Positions 16,883 to 25,160 of a stretch of DNA of 64,000 nucleotides are shown here, piece by piece. The stretch covers positions 124,001 to 188,000 of the forward strand of contig NZ_JACESA010000002.1 of NCBI RefSeq assembly GCF_013912065.1. Reading direction: 5' to 3'. The DNA comes from Brevundimonas sp. (GTDB lineage: Bacteria > Pseudomonadota > Alphaproteobacteria > Caulobacterales > Caulobacteraceae). The number at the start of each line of letters is the position of its first letter. The stretch's first letter is position 1. Under the pieces are notes generated by a model, which made no database searches, was not told the origin of the DNA, and was given only the letters and a program-made list of their open reading frames with translations. The translations under genes and the position numbers were made by a program.

Positions 16883-17656
16883 ATGCGTGGCTCTCGTCAG
16901 CCGACGAGCCGTTCGCTTGCGTCCGGGCCGCGCTGCGCTGCCCGGCGCATGGCTCTCCTTCTCCTTTCCGGCCTTACGCTCGCGAGCGTCATGCCGGCGG
17001 TCGCGATGGCGCAGGACACGCCCGTCGTTCGACCGTCACCGCGCGATGCCTACGCCGATTACATCGCCGAGGCCTCGCGGCGCTTTGGCGTTCCGATTGC
17101 ATGGATCAGGGCGGTGATGCGCGCCGAAAGCGCCGGAGAACCGCGCGCGGTTTCCTCCGCCGGTGCGATGGGCCTGATGCAGATCATGCCCGCGACCTGG
17201 GCCGAGTTGCGCGCGCGGCACGGCCTCGGACGCGATCCCTATGACCCGCGCGACAACATACTCGCGGGCGCGGCCTACCTTCGCGAGTTGCACGATCGCT
17301 ACGGCTCGCCGGGATTTCTTGCGGCCTACAATGCGGGACCGGGGCGCTATGAAGCGTCGCTCGCCGGCCGGCCGCTGCCGGCGGAAACCCGCGCCTACGT
17401 CGCCTTGCTCGCGCCGATCATCGACGGTTCGGGCGCCACGAATCCGACGGCGATGGCCGCGATCGACCGATCGGCGTGGACACGCGCGCCGCTGTTCATC
17501 GCGCAGTCCAATCGCGTTTCAGCCACCGCTTCCGTGTCGGCCGCGCGTCCTGCCGATGACAATGCGGCTGCGACCACGGCGCGCGATGTTTCGGCCATCG
17601 TGCCGCAGTCGAACGGGCTGTTCGTCGCGCGGGCCTCTTCGGAGGAGCCGCGATGA
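16883..17656 (+). CDS. Lytic transglycosylase (SLT family) for conjugation
   Basis: A 257-residue exported muramidase. A signal peptide with a basic start and hydrophobic core (about residues 20-42) ends near AMAQD. The catalytic Glu82 is in MRAESAGEPRAVSS, followed by GAMGLMQIMPATW and the AAYNAGPG block, which are the hallmarks of SLT family 1. It opens peptidoglycan for the mating apparatus, like VirB1 or TrbN. It starts three bases after the DUF736 stop, and the last 90 residues are a variable tail. The candidate oriT begins directly after it. Confidence 0.92.
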   Translation: MRGSRQPTSRSLASGPRCAARRMALLLLSGLTLASVMPAVAMAQDTPVVRPSPRDAYADYIAEASRRFGVPIAWIRAVMRAESAGEPRAVSSAGAMGLMQIMPATWAELRARHGLGRDPYDPRDNILAGAAYLRELHDRYGSPGFLAAYNAGPGRYEASLAGRPLPAETRAYVALLAPIIDGSGATNPTAMAAIDRSAWTRAPLFIAQSNRVSATASVSAARPADDNAAATTARDVSAIVPQSNGLFVARASSEEPR

Positions 17657-17699
17657 TTGCAGACGTCGGCAATCGCAGCATTTCGCACCCAAGCGCATA

Positions 17700-17860
17700 C
17701 AAGGTGGCGCGGAGGTGGGAGACAGGCACCACAACCGGACGATGGCAGGATAAAAGGCCGCGAGGTGCGGCGTCGGTCGGTTGTGGTTTTTCAATAGGTT
17801 ATGAGGCGATTTCGCGAGGTGCGGGATTTCTCCGCACCTCGCGGCTACGCCGATTTTCCT
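17700..17860 (-). other. Candidate oriT of element A with P-type nic site
   Basis: GGCAGGATAAAAGG at 17744-17757 reads on the minus strand as CCTTTTATCCTGCC, containing TATCCTG^CC, a perfect fit to the P-type (RP4/Ti) nic consensus YATCCTG^Y. Nicking would fall between 17746 and 17745. CGCGAGGTGCGG occurs at 17759-17770 and 17813-17824 and inverted at 17832-17843, giving a perfect 12-bp hairpin with a 7-base loop. The relaxase gene starts at 17901. The same 14-base core, one base different, precedes the second relaxase. Confidence 0.65.
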
Positions 17861-17900
17861 GCGATTTCCTGCGCTTCGCGCGATGTGCGGGGCATCGGCC

Positions 17901-19640
17901 ATGACCGGCGACAGCAATTTCCGCATCCGACCTGGCCGCATCCGTTCATCTCGTGCGCAGCAGGCCCGTCCCTTCATCGCGCAGGTTCTCGCCGCGGCGA
18001 AAAAGGCCGGAGCCGGTGTCTCGCGCTCTGGCCGGATCACATCGGGAAACCGCTCGCGCTTCGGCCGCGGACAACGTGCAAGCATCCAGGCGAACCGGCT
18101 GCTCACGGCCCGCTCGCGTGGCGCCGTCATCAAGGCGCGCGTCGTGCGTCACTCGGCTTGCGCCGCGCCTCTTGCCACCCACCTCAACTATCTGCGCCGC
18201 GAGGGCGTGACCCGTGATGGAGAGAAAGCCCGTCTCTTCGGACCGGGCGGTGACGACGCCGATCCGAAGGCCTTCGCGGAGCGGTGTCAGGACGACCGCC
18301 ACCATTTCCGATTCATCGTCTCGCCCGACGATGCCGTCGACATGGTCGATCTCCGGTCCTTCGCCCGTGATCTCGTCACGCAGATGGAAAAGGATCTCGA
18401 CACCCGCCTCGATTGGGTCGCGGTCGACCACTGGAACACCGAGCATCCCCATGTCCATCTGATCGTCCGCGGGGTTCGTGACGACGGGCAGGATCTCGTC
18501 ATCTCGCGCGACTACATCAAGGAAGGGATGCGCGATCGGGCGCGCGACCTCATCACGCAAGAGTTGGGACCGCGCACCGATCTCGACATCCAGCACCGCC
18601 TGGAACGCCAAGTCGGTGCCGAGCGCTTCACGCAGCTTGACCGTCAGCTAATTCGCGATGGCCATGCCACGGGCGTCGTCGACACGGCGATCGATCCGAC
18701 CGCCCGGCCCGACGATTTTCACGCGCTGAAGGTCGGAAGGCTCCGTAAGCTGGAAACACTCGGCCTCGCCGAACAGCTTGGCCCAGGTCAATGGGCCATC
18801 GACCCGAAGGCCGAGGCGACCCTGCGTGAACTCGGAGAGCGCGGCGACATCATCAAGCGCGTGCACCGGGCTTTGAAGGATCGCGGCATCGAGCGGGGCT
18901 CGGCGGGCTATGTGCTCGCCGCCGAGAGCCTTGATGCGCCCGTCATCGGCCGGCTGGTCGATCGCGGTCTTGATGACGAGCTCAAGGGCACGGCCTACGC
19001 CGTGGTCGATGGTGTCGACGGCCGCACTCATCACATCAAGCTGTCCGACCTCGATGCCGCTGGCGACAGCGCGCCAGGCTCGATCGTCGAGCTGCGCAAG
19101 TTCGACGACGCGCAGGGGCAGCGTCGCGTCGCCATCGCCGTCCGCTCCGATATCGACATCGATCGTCAGGTCACGGCGACCGGCGCAACCTGGCTCGACC
19201 GGCAGAACATCGCCCGTGAACCGGCCGCCCTGTCCGAGGGCGGCTTCGGCGCCGAGGTTCGACAGGCGCTGGATCGGCGCGCGGATCATCTGGTCGCGCA
19301 GGGCCTCGGCGAGCGGCAGGGCCAGCGCGTCACCTTCAATCGCGGGCTGATCGACACGTTGCGTCGTCGCGAGTTGGACGCCGTCGGCGAAAAACTCGCC
19401 GCCGACACCGGCCAGCCATTCAATCGGGCGGGCGGCGGCGAGAATGTCGCCGGCACCTATAGGCAGCGTATCGCGCTCGCCTCCGGCCGCTTCGCCATGT
19501 TGGACGACGGCCTTGGCTTCCAGCTCGTGCCCTGGTCGCCCTCCCTCGAAAAGCAGCTCGGCAAGCACGTCTCCGGCGTCGCCCGCGACGACGGCGGGAT
19601 CGACTGGAGCTTCGGCCGCAAGCGGGGGCTCGGCCTCTAA
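17901..19640 (+). CDS. Relaxase, VirD2-like / DUF3363
   Basis: A 579-residue P-type relaxase; ATG 17901 is preferred to an in-frame ATG at 17883. The probable catalytic Tyr lies in HLNYLRREGV (about residue 96), followed by DRHHFRFIVSP and the histidine metal triad in EHPHVHLIVRG (about residue 180). The C-terminal DUF3363 region continues to the stop. It should cleave oriT at 17745 and pilot the strand through the TraG/Trb channel. It is followed closely by traG. The element B relaxase at 54906 lacks roughly the last 170 residues. Confidence 0.92.
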   Translation: MTGDSNFRIRPGRIRSSRAQQARPFIAQVLAAAKKAGAGVSRSGRITSGNRSRFGRGQRASIQANRLLTARSRGAVIKARVVRHSACAAPLATHLNYLRREGVTRDGEKARLFGPGGDDADPKAFAERCQDDRHHFRFIVSPDDAVDMVDLRSFARDLVTQMEKDLDTRLDWVAVDHWNTEHPHVHLIVRGVRDDGQDLVISRDYIKEGMRDRARDLITQELGPRTDLDIQHRLERQVGAERFTQLDRQLIRDGHATGVVDTAIDPTARPDDFHALKVGRLRKLETLGLAEQLGPGQWAIDPKAEATLRELGERGDIIKRVHRALKDRGIERGSAGYVLAAESLDAPVIGRLVDRGLDDELKGTAYAVVDGVDGRTHHIKLSDLDAAGDSAPGSIVELRKFDDAQGQRRVAIAVRSDIDIDRQVTATGATWLDRQNIAREPAALSEGGFGAEVRQALDRRADHLVAQGLGERQGQRVTFNRGLIDTLRRRELDAVGEKLAADTGQPFNRAGGGENVAGTYRQRIALASGRFAMLDDGLGFQLVPWSPSLEKQLGKHVSGVARDDGGIDWSFGRKRGLGL

Positions 19641-19664
19641 CTTCTCTGCAAAAGGATCGCCGTT

Positions 19665-21653
19665 ATGTCCGCAACGAAAATCCTCTGGGGCCAGATCCTC
19701 ACGGTCTTCCTAATCGTGCTCGCCACCACCTGGGGCGCCACCGAATATGTCGCCTGGAAGCTCGGGTTTCAGGCGCAGCTCGGCCCGGCCTGGTTCTCGG
19801 TGCTGAGCTGGCCCTTCTACTATCCGACCGCCTTTTACTGGTGGTGGTATTTCTACGACGCCTATGCGCCGTCGATCTTCGTCGAGGGCGCCTTCATCGC
19901 CGCATCCGGCGGCTTTATTTCGATTGCCGTCGCCATCGGCATGTCGGTTTGGCGCGCACGCGAGGCCAAGAAGGTCGAGACTTATGGCTCGGCGCGCTGG
20001 GCCGAGAAGAAGGAGGTGGAGGCGGCCGGCCTTCTCGGACCTGATGGCGTTGTGCTGGGGCGCTACGATCACGCCTATCTGCGCCATGACGGGCCGGAGC
20101 ATGTCCTGTGCTTCGCGCCGACCCGATCCGGTAAGGGTGTCGGCCTGGTCGTGCCCTCGCTCCTGACCTGGCCGGGCTCGGCAATCGTCCACGACATCAA
20201 GGGCGAGAACTGGCAGCTCACCGCCGGCTTCCGCGCCAAACACGGCCGCGTCCTGCTTTTCGATCCGACCAACACCAAATCCGCAGCGTACAATCCGCTG
20301 CTCGAGGTGCGCCGTGGCGAGTGGGAGGTCCGCGACGTCCAGAACATCGCCGACATCCTGGTCGATCCCGAAGGTTCGCTTGAGAAGCGGAACCACTGGG
20401 AAAAAACCAGCCATGCGCTGCTCGTCGGCGCGATCCTCCATGTCCTCTATGCCGAGGATGACAAGACGCTCGCCGGTGTCGCGGCGTTCCTCTCCGATCC
20501 GAAGCGCCCGATCGAGTCGACGCTGGCAGCGATGATGAAGACCGCGCATCTCGGCGAGGCCGGCCCGCACCCTGTCATCGCCAGCGCCGCCCGCGAGCTG
20601 CTCAACAAATCCGACAACGAGCGCTCGGGCGTGCTCTCCACCGCCATGTCGTTCCTTGGCCTCTATCGCGATCCCGTCGTCGCCGAGGTGACGCGGCGTT
20701 GCGATTGGCGGATCACCGACATCGTGGGCGATAGGCGGCCGACGACGCTATACCTCGTCGTGCCGCCCTCCGACATCAACCGCACCAAGCCGCTGATCCG
20801 CCTGATCCTCAATCAGGTCGGCCGTCGCTTGACCGAGGACCTGCAGGCGAAGGCCGGGCGTCACCGGCTTCTGTTGATGCTTGATGAGTTTCCGGCGCTT
20901 GGCCGCCTCGACTTCTTCGAGTCGGCGCTGGCGTTCATGGCCGGCTATGGGCTGAAAAGCTTTCTCATCGCCCAGTCGCTCAACCAGATTGAAAAGGCCT
21001 ACGGCGCGAACAACTCGATCCTCGACAATTGTCATGTGCGCGTCAGCTTCGCCACCAACGACGAGCGCACGGCGAAGAGGGTGTCGGACGCGCTCGGCAC
21101 CGCCACCGAGATGAAGGCCATGAAGAACTATGCCGGCCACCGGCTGTCGCCTTGGCTTGGACATCTGATGGTGTCGCGTTCGGAAACCGCGCGGCCGCTG
21201 CTCACGCCGGGCGAGATCATGCAGCTCCCACCGGTCGACGAGATCGTCATGGTCGCCGGCACCCCGCCGATCCGTGCGAAAAAGGCGCGCTACTACGAGG
21301 ATGCTCGCTTCAAGGAGCGCCTGCTGTCTCCGCCGTCGCTTGTCGTGCCGACCAAAGGACGGCCCGACGATTGGACGACATTGCCGCGTCCGACGCGCCC
21401 GGACCTGCTCGATTCCCACTCTGCGGGCGACGCATCCGACGAAGACCCGACCGAGTCGGAGCGTCGGCATCAGCCCGAGCTAAACCGGGTGCAGCCGGCG
21501 GAGAAGAAGCCACCTGTCGAGAACGAATTCGAGATCGACGTCGAGCATGATGAGGACGACGACGCGGCCGCACGCAACCGGCGCATGACGCGGATGATGC
21601 AGGGCGTGGCGCGGCAGGTTTCGCTCGATCCCAACGACGGCATGGAGCTGTGA
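19665..21653 (+). CDS. traG: Type IV coupling protein TraG/VirD4
   Basis: A 662-residue inner-membrane ATPase. Two N-terminal membrane segments (about residues 8-28 and 70-95) precede the Walker A APTRSGKGVGLVVP (about residue 150) and the Walker B LLMLDEFPALGRLDF (about 403), with the TraG/VirD4 block SFLIAQSLNQIEKAYG further on. The last 90 residues are acidic and variable, a likely substrate-specificity tail. It links the relaxase-DNA complex to the Trb channel. copG follows after seven bases. Confidence 0.95.
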   Translation: MSATKILWGQILTVFLIVLATTWGATEYVAWKLGFQAQLGPAWFSVLSWPFYYPTAFYWWWYFYDAYAPSIFVEGAFIAASGGFISIAVAIGMSVWRAREAKKVETYGSARWAEKKEVEAAGLLGPDGVVLGRYDHAYLRHDGPEHVLCFAPTRSGKGVGLVVPSLLTWPGSAIVHDIKGENWQLTAGFRAKHGRVLLFDPTNTKSAAYNPLLEVRRGEWEVRDVQNIADILVDPEGSLEKRNHWEKTSHALLVGAILHVLYAEDDKTLAGVAAFLSDPKRPIESTLAAMMKTAHLGEAGPHPVIASAARELLNKSDNERSGVLSTAMSFLGLYRDPVVAEVTRRCDWRITDIVGDRRPTTLYLVVPPSDINRTKPLIRLILNQVGRRLTEDLQAKAGRHRLLLMLDEFPALGRLDFFESALAFMAGYGLKSFLIAQSLNQIEKAYGANNSILDNCHVRVSFATNDERTAKRVSDALGTATEMKAMKNYAGHRLSPWLGHLMVSRSETARPLLTPGEIMQLPPVDEIVMVAGTPPIRAKKARYYEDARFKERLLSPPSLVVPTKGRPDDWTTLPRPTRPDLLDSHSAGDASDEDPTESERRHQPELNRVQPAEKKPPVENEFEIDVEHDEDDDAAARNRRMTRMMQGVARQVSLDPNDGMEL

Positions 21654-21660
21654 GCCGCAG

Positions 21661-22095
21661 ATGTCGAAACCACCGAGAAAGCAGCGCCTCTCAGTCTACC
21701 TCGACCCTGCCGTAATGGGACGACTGGCGGAACATGCTGCGCGCCGCGATCATTCGCGGTCCCTGATTGCCGAGGCGGCCATCGAGTCCTTCCTGTCACC
21801 AGATTCAGCGGAACGGCAGGAGGCCGTCGTCACTAAACGTCTGGACCAGCTCGATCGTCGCATGACGCGGTTGGAGCGGGATGTCGGTATCTCGGTTGAG
21901 ACGCTCGCGGTGTTCATCCGCTTCTGGCTATCCACGACGCCGGCGCTTCCCGAACCAGCCGCGCAGGCCGCGCGCGCCAAGACCGGAGAGCGTTATGACC
22001 AGTTCGTGACGGCGCTTGGCCGGCGACTCGCCAAGGGGCCGAAGCTCCGACAGGAAATTTCCGAGGATGTTAGCCCTCAAGGGGATGAAGGGTAG
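21661..22095 (+). CDS. CopG-family ribbon-helix-helix protein
   Basis: A 144-residue protein. The N-terminal QRLSVYLDPAVMGRLAEHAA and SRSLIAEAAIESFL form a ribbon-helix-helix domain, followed by a coiled-coil-like stretch (about residues 55-75) and a helical C-terminus. In Tn4371-like elements a gene of this kind lies between traG and trbB, probably regulating the trb operon or acting at oriT. Its last 19 bases overlap the 3' end of the convergent nuclease gene, showing where that cargo gene entered. Confidence 0.88.
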   Translation: MSKPPRKQRLSVYLDPAVMGRLAEHAARRDHSRSLIAEAAIESFLSPDSAERQEAVVTKRLDQLDRRMTRLERDVGISVETLAVFIRFWLSTTPALPEPAAQAARAKTGERYDQFVTALGRRLAKGPKLRQEISEDVSPQGDEG

Positions 22096-23354
22096 CGAGT
22101 TGGTCGTCGTTTATCGAACAATTCCGAAAAGAGCAGCACAACCACTCTGCCGGTGAGGCTTTCTGGCCCATCTTGGTCATCTTCCGTCGCCCGAGAGAAC
22201 TTCGCTAAGACGCTCGGTTTATCGAGAATTTCGGATGCTCCCGTCACTGCGATGACTTTTCGCATGATGCGGGCAAACCTGAAGCGTCGTTCACTTGCCA
22301 GGAAGGTGTTGATCACCTCGGTCAGATTCTTTTGCGCCGATCCGACCGGCTTGCCTTCAACGAACGACAATATCGCATTGATAAGTGCTCCGATGTCGGT
22401 CTCCTCCAGCGTTGAAGCATCAATCGAGTCGTCGACGAATTTCTCTGCCAGTTCGGAAAGCAGTGTGCTTCGAGCTGGCCACGGTGTCCCTTGCGGTTTC
22501 GTCGCTGCCAACCATCGTGTCCGAAAGTCGCGATGCCAAGGCGGAGGTGGAGCGACCGCATATGGCAAGCCAGACGAAGGCCATTCAAGATCAGGAAGTG
22601 CCGTGATCTTCGAGTTCCAACCAGAGCCGTGCTCCCAAAAGGCGCGAACGAGGAAGGTTCCTTTTTCCCGACTTTCTGAGACCACCGCATCGTCAAGCGA
22701 GAACAGATTCTTGTTGTGAGAGTAGAAGATATCCTCAAATGCTGTGAGCAAATGCGCCCGCTCAACGGGTACAAAGTTCCAAGTCAACCAAATGAGATGC
22801 CGCCCTTCGCGCTGATAGAAATCCTCGCGCGCGACGATGATTGGTATCTGGGTTGTTGCGAGTTGAATTTCGAAGGCGATCGGCTTTCCATCGTAGACCG
22901 CACGCACATCAGGGCGGCGTCGACTTTCCCCGCACACAACATATTCGTCGATCACGACAGATTCTGGTTCTGTACGCGGATCTGCAACTAGCAGCTCAGC
23001 AACCAGATGTTTGACGCGCAGATGCAACGGACTTTCTTGCGCACCCTGGAACTGCGAGGCACTTACTTCATCAGTTGAGTCGGGCTCGCCTGTCCACCAC
23101 GGACAACTGCGAGGCGCGCCCTTATGATGTCGCCAAAATGGCAAACGTGTCTTGGGCTCCCTCGGAGCATAAACTGCGAAGCCGCAGTGGTCGCAGACGA
23201 AGGCTGGCTGCCCTTCGTTTCGAGCCCGTGTGGCGGCACGCCTGATCTCTTGGTAGCCATCTGCACCGATCCGAAGCAGATCATCGCTCGAAATCACGGT
23301 CATGTCCTGGAGGCGAACGGCACGCTTCAATGTTCGTTGCAATCGTGACGTCAT
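22077..23354 (-). CDS. CoiA-like / DUF6035 putative nuclease (cargo)
   Basis: A 425-residue protein on the strand opposite to the surrounding tra/trb genes. Residues about 50-90 carry a zinc-ribbon-like set (VCDHCGFAVYAP, then FWRHHKGAPRSCPWW). Residues about 155-195 contain RRPDVRAVYDGKPIAFEIQL, a PD-(D/E)XK nuclease pattern as in CoiA-type proteins. The C-terminal half is helical and unassigned. GGAG lies six bases before the ATG. Codon use is visibly less G/C-biased than in traG or trbB, suggesting recent acquisition. A defence or anti-plasmid role is possible but not shown. Confidence 0.75.
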   Translation of the reverse strand: MTSRLQRTLKRAVRLQDMTVISSDDLLRIGADGYQEIRRAATRARNEGQPAFVCDHCGFAVYAPREPKTRLPFWRHHKGAPRSCPWWTGEPDSTDEVSASQFQGAQESPLHLRVKHLVAELLVADPRTEPESVVIDEYVVCGESRRRPDVRAVYDGKPIAFEIQLATTQIPIIVAREDFYQREGRHLIWLTWNFVPVERAHLLTAFEDIFYSHNKNLFSLDDAVVSESREKGTFLVRAFWEHGSGWNSKITALPDLEWPSSGLPYAVAPPPPWHRDFRTRWLAATKPQGTPWPARSTLLSELAEKFVDDSIDASTLEETDIGALINAILSFVEGKPVGSAQKNLTEVINTFLASERRFRFARIMRKVIAVTGASEILDKPSVLAKFSRATEDDQDGPESLTGRVVVLLFSELFDKRRPTRYPSSP

Positions 23355-23555
23355 TCAGCTCTCCAGTAGCCTCGAATCAGTATGTCTCCTCGGGCGCGTT
23401 CAATTCATAGCAATGTCGCGATCTACGCTATCTCCTGTATTTGCACGCTACACTACTACGCCGATGAATCCTTGTTGAATCGGCCTAAAATCAGGCCCTT
23501 TTAATCATCCCCGTCCGGGGAAGGTCTGTCTCAGCCCCGTTGGAATCGGGGTTGT

Positions 23556-24542
23556 ATGGCGGCGTCTCACCAAAATTCAGAAGGTTTTGCACGCGGTGCG
23601 CGGATGCTGCGCACCGCGCTCGGTCCCGCCATCGCACGCTATCTCGACGACGCCAGCATCGTCGAGGTGATGCTGAACCCTGACGGGCGGCTCTGGATCG
23701 ACCGTCTTTCCGAGGGCCTGTCGGACACGGGCGAGCGGCTGTCGGCAGCGGATGGCGAGCGCATCGTCCGCCTGGTCGCCCACCATGTCGGCGCCGAGGT
23801 CCATGCCGGCGCGCCTCGTGTCTCGGCCGAGCTGCCGGAAACGGGAGAGCGGTTCGAGGGGCTTCTGCCCCCCGTCGTCGCCGCGCCGGCCTTCGCGATC
23901 CGCAAACCTGCCGTCGCCGTTTTCACCCTCGATGACTATGTCGCGGCCGGCATCATGTCGGCCGAGCAGGCGGAAGCACTCCGGCAAGGAGTCGCCTCGC
24001 GCGCCAACATCCTCGTCGCCGGCGGCACGTCGACCGGCAAGACGACCCTCACCAACGCGCTGCTCGCCGAGGTCGCCAAGACCGCCGACCGCGTCGTCAT
24101 CATTGAGGACACGCGCGAGCTGCAATGCGGCGCGCCGAACCTTGTCGCCTTGCGCACGAAGGATGGCGTCGCCTCGCTCTCCGACCTCGTGCGCTCGTCG
24201 CTGCGTCTCCGCCCCGACCGTATTCCGGTCGGCGAGGTTCGCGGCGCGGAGGCGCTCGACCTGCTCAAGGCCTGGGGCACTGGCCACCCCGGCGGCGTCG
24301 GGACGATCCACGCCGGCAGCGGCATCGGCGCGCTGCGCCGCCTCGAACAGCTCATTCAGGAAGCGGTCGTCACCGTCCCGCGCGCCCTGATCGCCGAGAC
24401 GATCGATCTCGTCGCGGTCTTGTCCGGCCGCGGCTCGCAGCGCCGGCTCGCCGAACTCGCCCGCGTCGAAGGGCTCGGTCCCGACGGCGACTACCGCGTC
24501 AGCCCCATCACCCCGAAGCCCCAAGAAGGAAAATCCGCATGA
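23556..24542 (+). CDS. trbB: P-type conjugative transfer ATPase TrbB
   Basis: A 328-residue VirB11-type hexameric ATPase. The Walker A is [16 protein letters not shown] (about residue 155). [15 protein letters not shown] (about 183), the Arg-rich [20 protein letters not shown] and the His-box [12 protein letters not shown] complete the family set. It powers pilus assembly and substrate transfer at the inner membrane. It opens the trb operon, and its stop overlaps trbC by four bases. The 200 bases upstream hold its promoter region. Confidence 0.95.
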   Translation: MAASHQNSEGFARGARMLRTALGPAIARYLDDASIVEVMLNPDGRLWIDRLSEGLSDTGERLSAADGERIVRLVAHHVGAEVHAGAPRVSAELPETGERFEGLLPPVVAAPAFAIRKPAVAVFTLDDYVAAGIMSAEQAEALRQGVASRANILVAGGTSTGKTTLTNALLAEVAKTADRVVIIEDTRELQCGAPNLVALRTKDGVASLSDLVRSSLRLRPDRIPVGEVRGAEALDLLKAWGTGHPGGVGTIHAGSGIGALRRLEQLIQEAVVTVPRALIAETIDLVAVLSGRGSQRRLAELARVEGLGPDGDYRVSPITPKPQEGKSA

Positions 24543-24871
24543 TCTCGCATGCCCGCAGCTTGCCTCGCCGTCTGATGATGACGGCATCGGCCATCGTCAT
24601 GAGCGTCGCGATGGCGCCCGCCGCCCACGCCTCCGGCTCGTCCATGCCGTGGGAACAGCCGCTCCAGCAGATCCTCCAGTCGATCGAAGGTCCAGTCGCG
24701 AAGATCATCGCGGTGATCATCATCATCGTCACGGGCCTGACGCTCGCCTTCGGCGACACGTCTGGCGGTTTCCGCCGGCTCATCCAGATCGTGTTCGGCC
24801 TGTCGATCGCGTTCGCGGCCAGCTCGTTCTTCCTCAGCTTCTTCAGCTTCGGCGGCGGAGCGCTGGTCTGA
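24539..24871 (+). CDS. trbC: Conjugal pilin precursor TrbC/VirB2
   Basis: A 110-residue pilin precursor. A long signal sequence ends at AAHASGS (about residue 33), followed by two hydrophobic helices (KIIAVIIIIVTGLTLAF and LIQIVFGLSIAFAASSFFLS) separated by a short GDTSGG loop. That is the TrbC/VirB2 topology. It is matured in the membrane, probably with TraF (15918) acting at its C-terminal end. It shares ATG/stop overlaps with trbB and trbD. Confidence 0.93.
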   Translation: MISHARSLPRRLMMTASAIVMSVAMAPAAHASGSSMPWEQPLQQILQSIEGPVAKIIAVIIIIVTGLTLAFGDTSGGFRRLIQIVFGLSIAFAASSFFLSFFSFGGGALV

Positions 24872-25146
24872 TGGTGGGCGTCGCCGATCAGGACGTTCCG
24901 GGCTTCACGGTCACGGTCCACCGCGCACTGACCGAGCCGATCCTGCTCGGCGGCGCCCCGCGCGCCATCGCCATCATGAACGGGACGCTCGCGGGCGCTG
25001 TCGGGCTCGGCCTGCGCCTCTGGCTCGTCGGTATCGCGATCTGGGCGATCGGGCACGTCGCTGCCGTCTGGGCCGCCAAGCGCGACCCGCTCTTCGTCGA
25101 TGTCGTGCGCCGGCATCTGCGCATCCCGGCACATCTCGCGGTTTGA
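24871..25146 (+). CDS. trbD: Conjugal transfer protein TrbD/VirB3
   Basis: A 91-residue inner-membrane protein. The short N-terminal GFTVTVHRALTEPILLGGAP is the standard VirB3/TrbD start, followed by a hydrophobic hairpin (IMNGTLAGAVGLGLRL and WLVGIAIWAIGHVAAVW) and a polar tail with DPLFVDVVRRHL. It assembles with TrbE. Its ATG shares its first base with the last base of the trbC stop. Confidence 0.93.
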   Translation: MVGVADQDVPGFTVTVHRALTEPILLGGAPRAIAIMNGTLAGAVGLGLRLWLVGIAIWAIGHVAAVWAAKRDPLFVDVVRRHLRIPAHLAV

Positions 25147-25160
25147 GGGAGGGCGTCGCC

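Noticed and set aside
22153-22719. Forward frame of 188 codons opposite the CoiA-like gene
   Set aside because: The reverse protein has a zinc-ribbon and nuclease motif; the forward frame has none.
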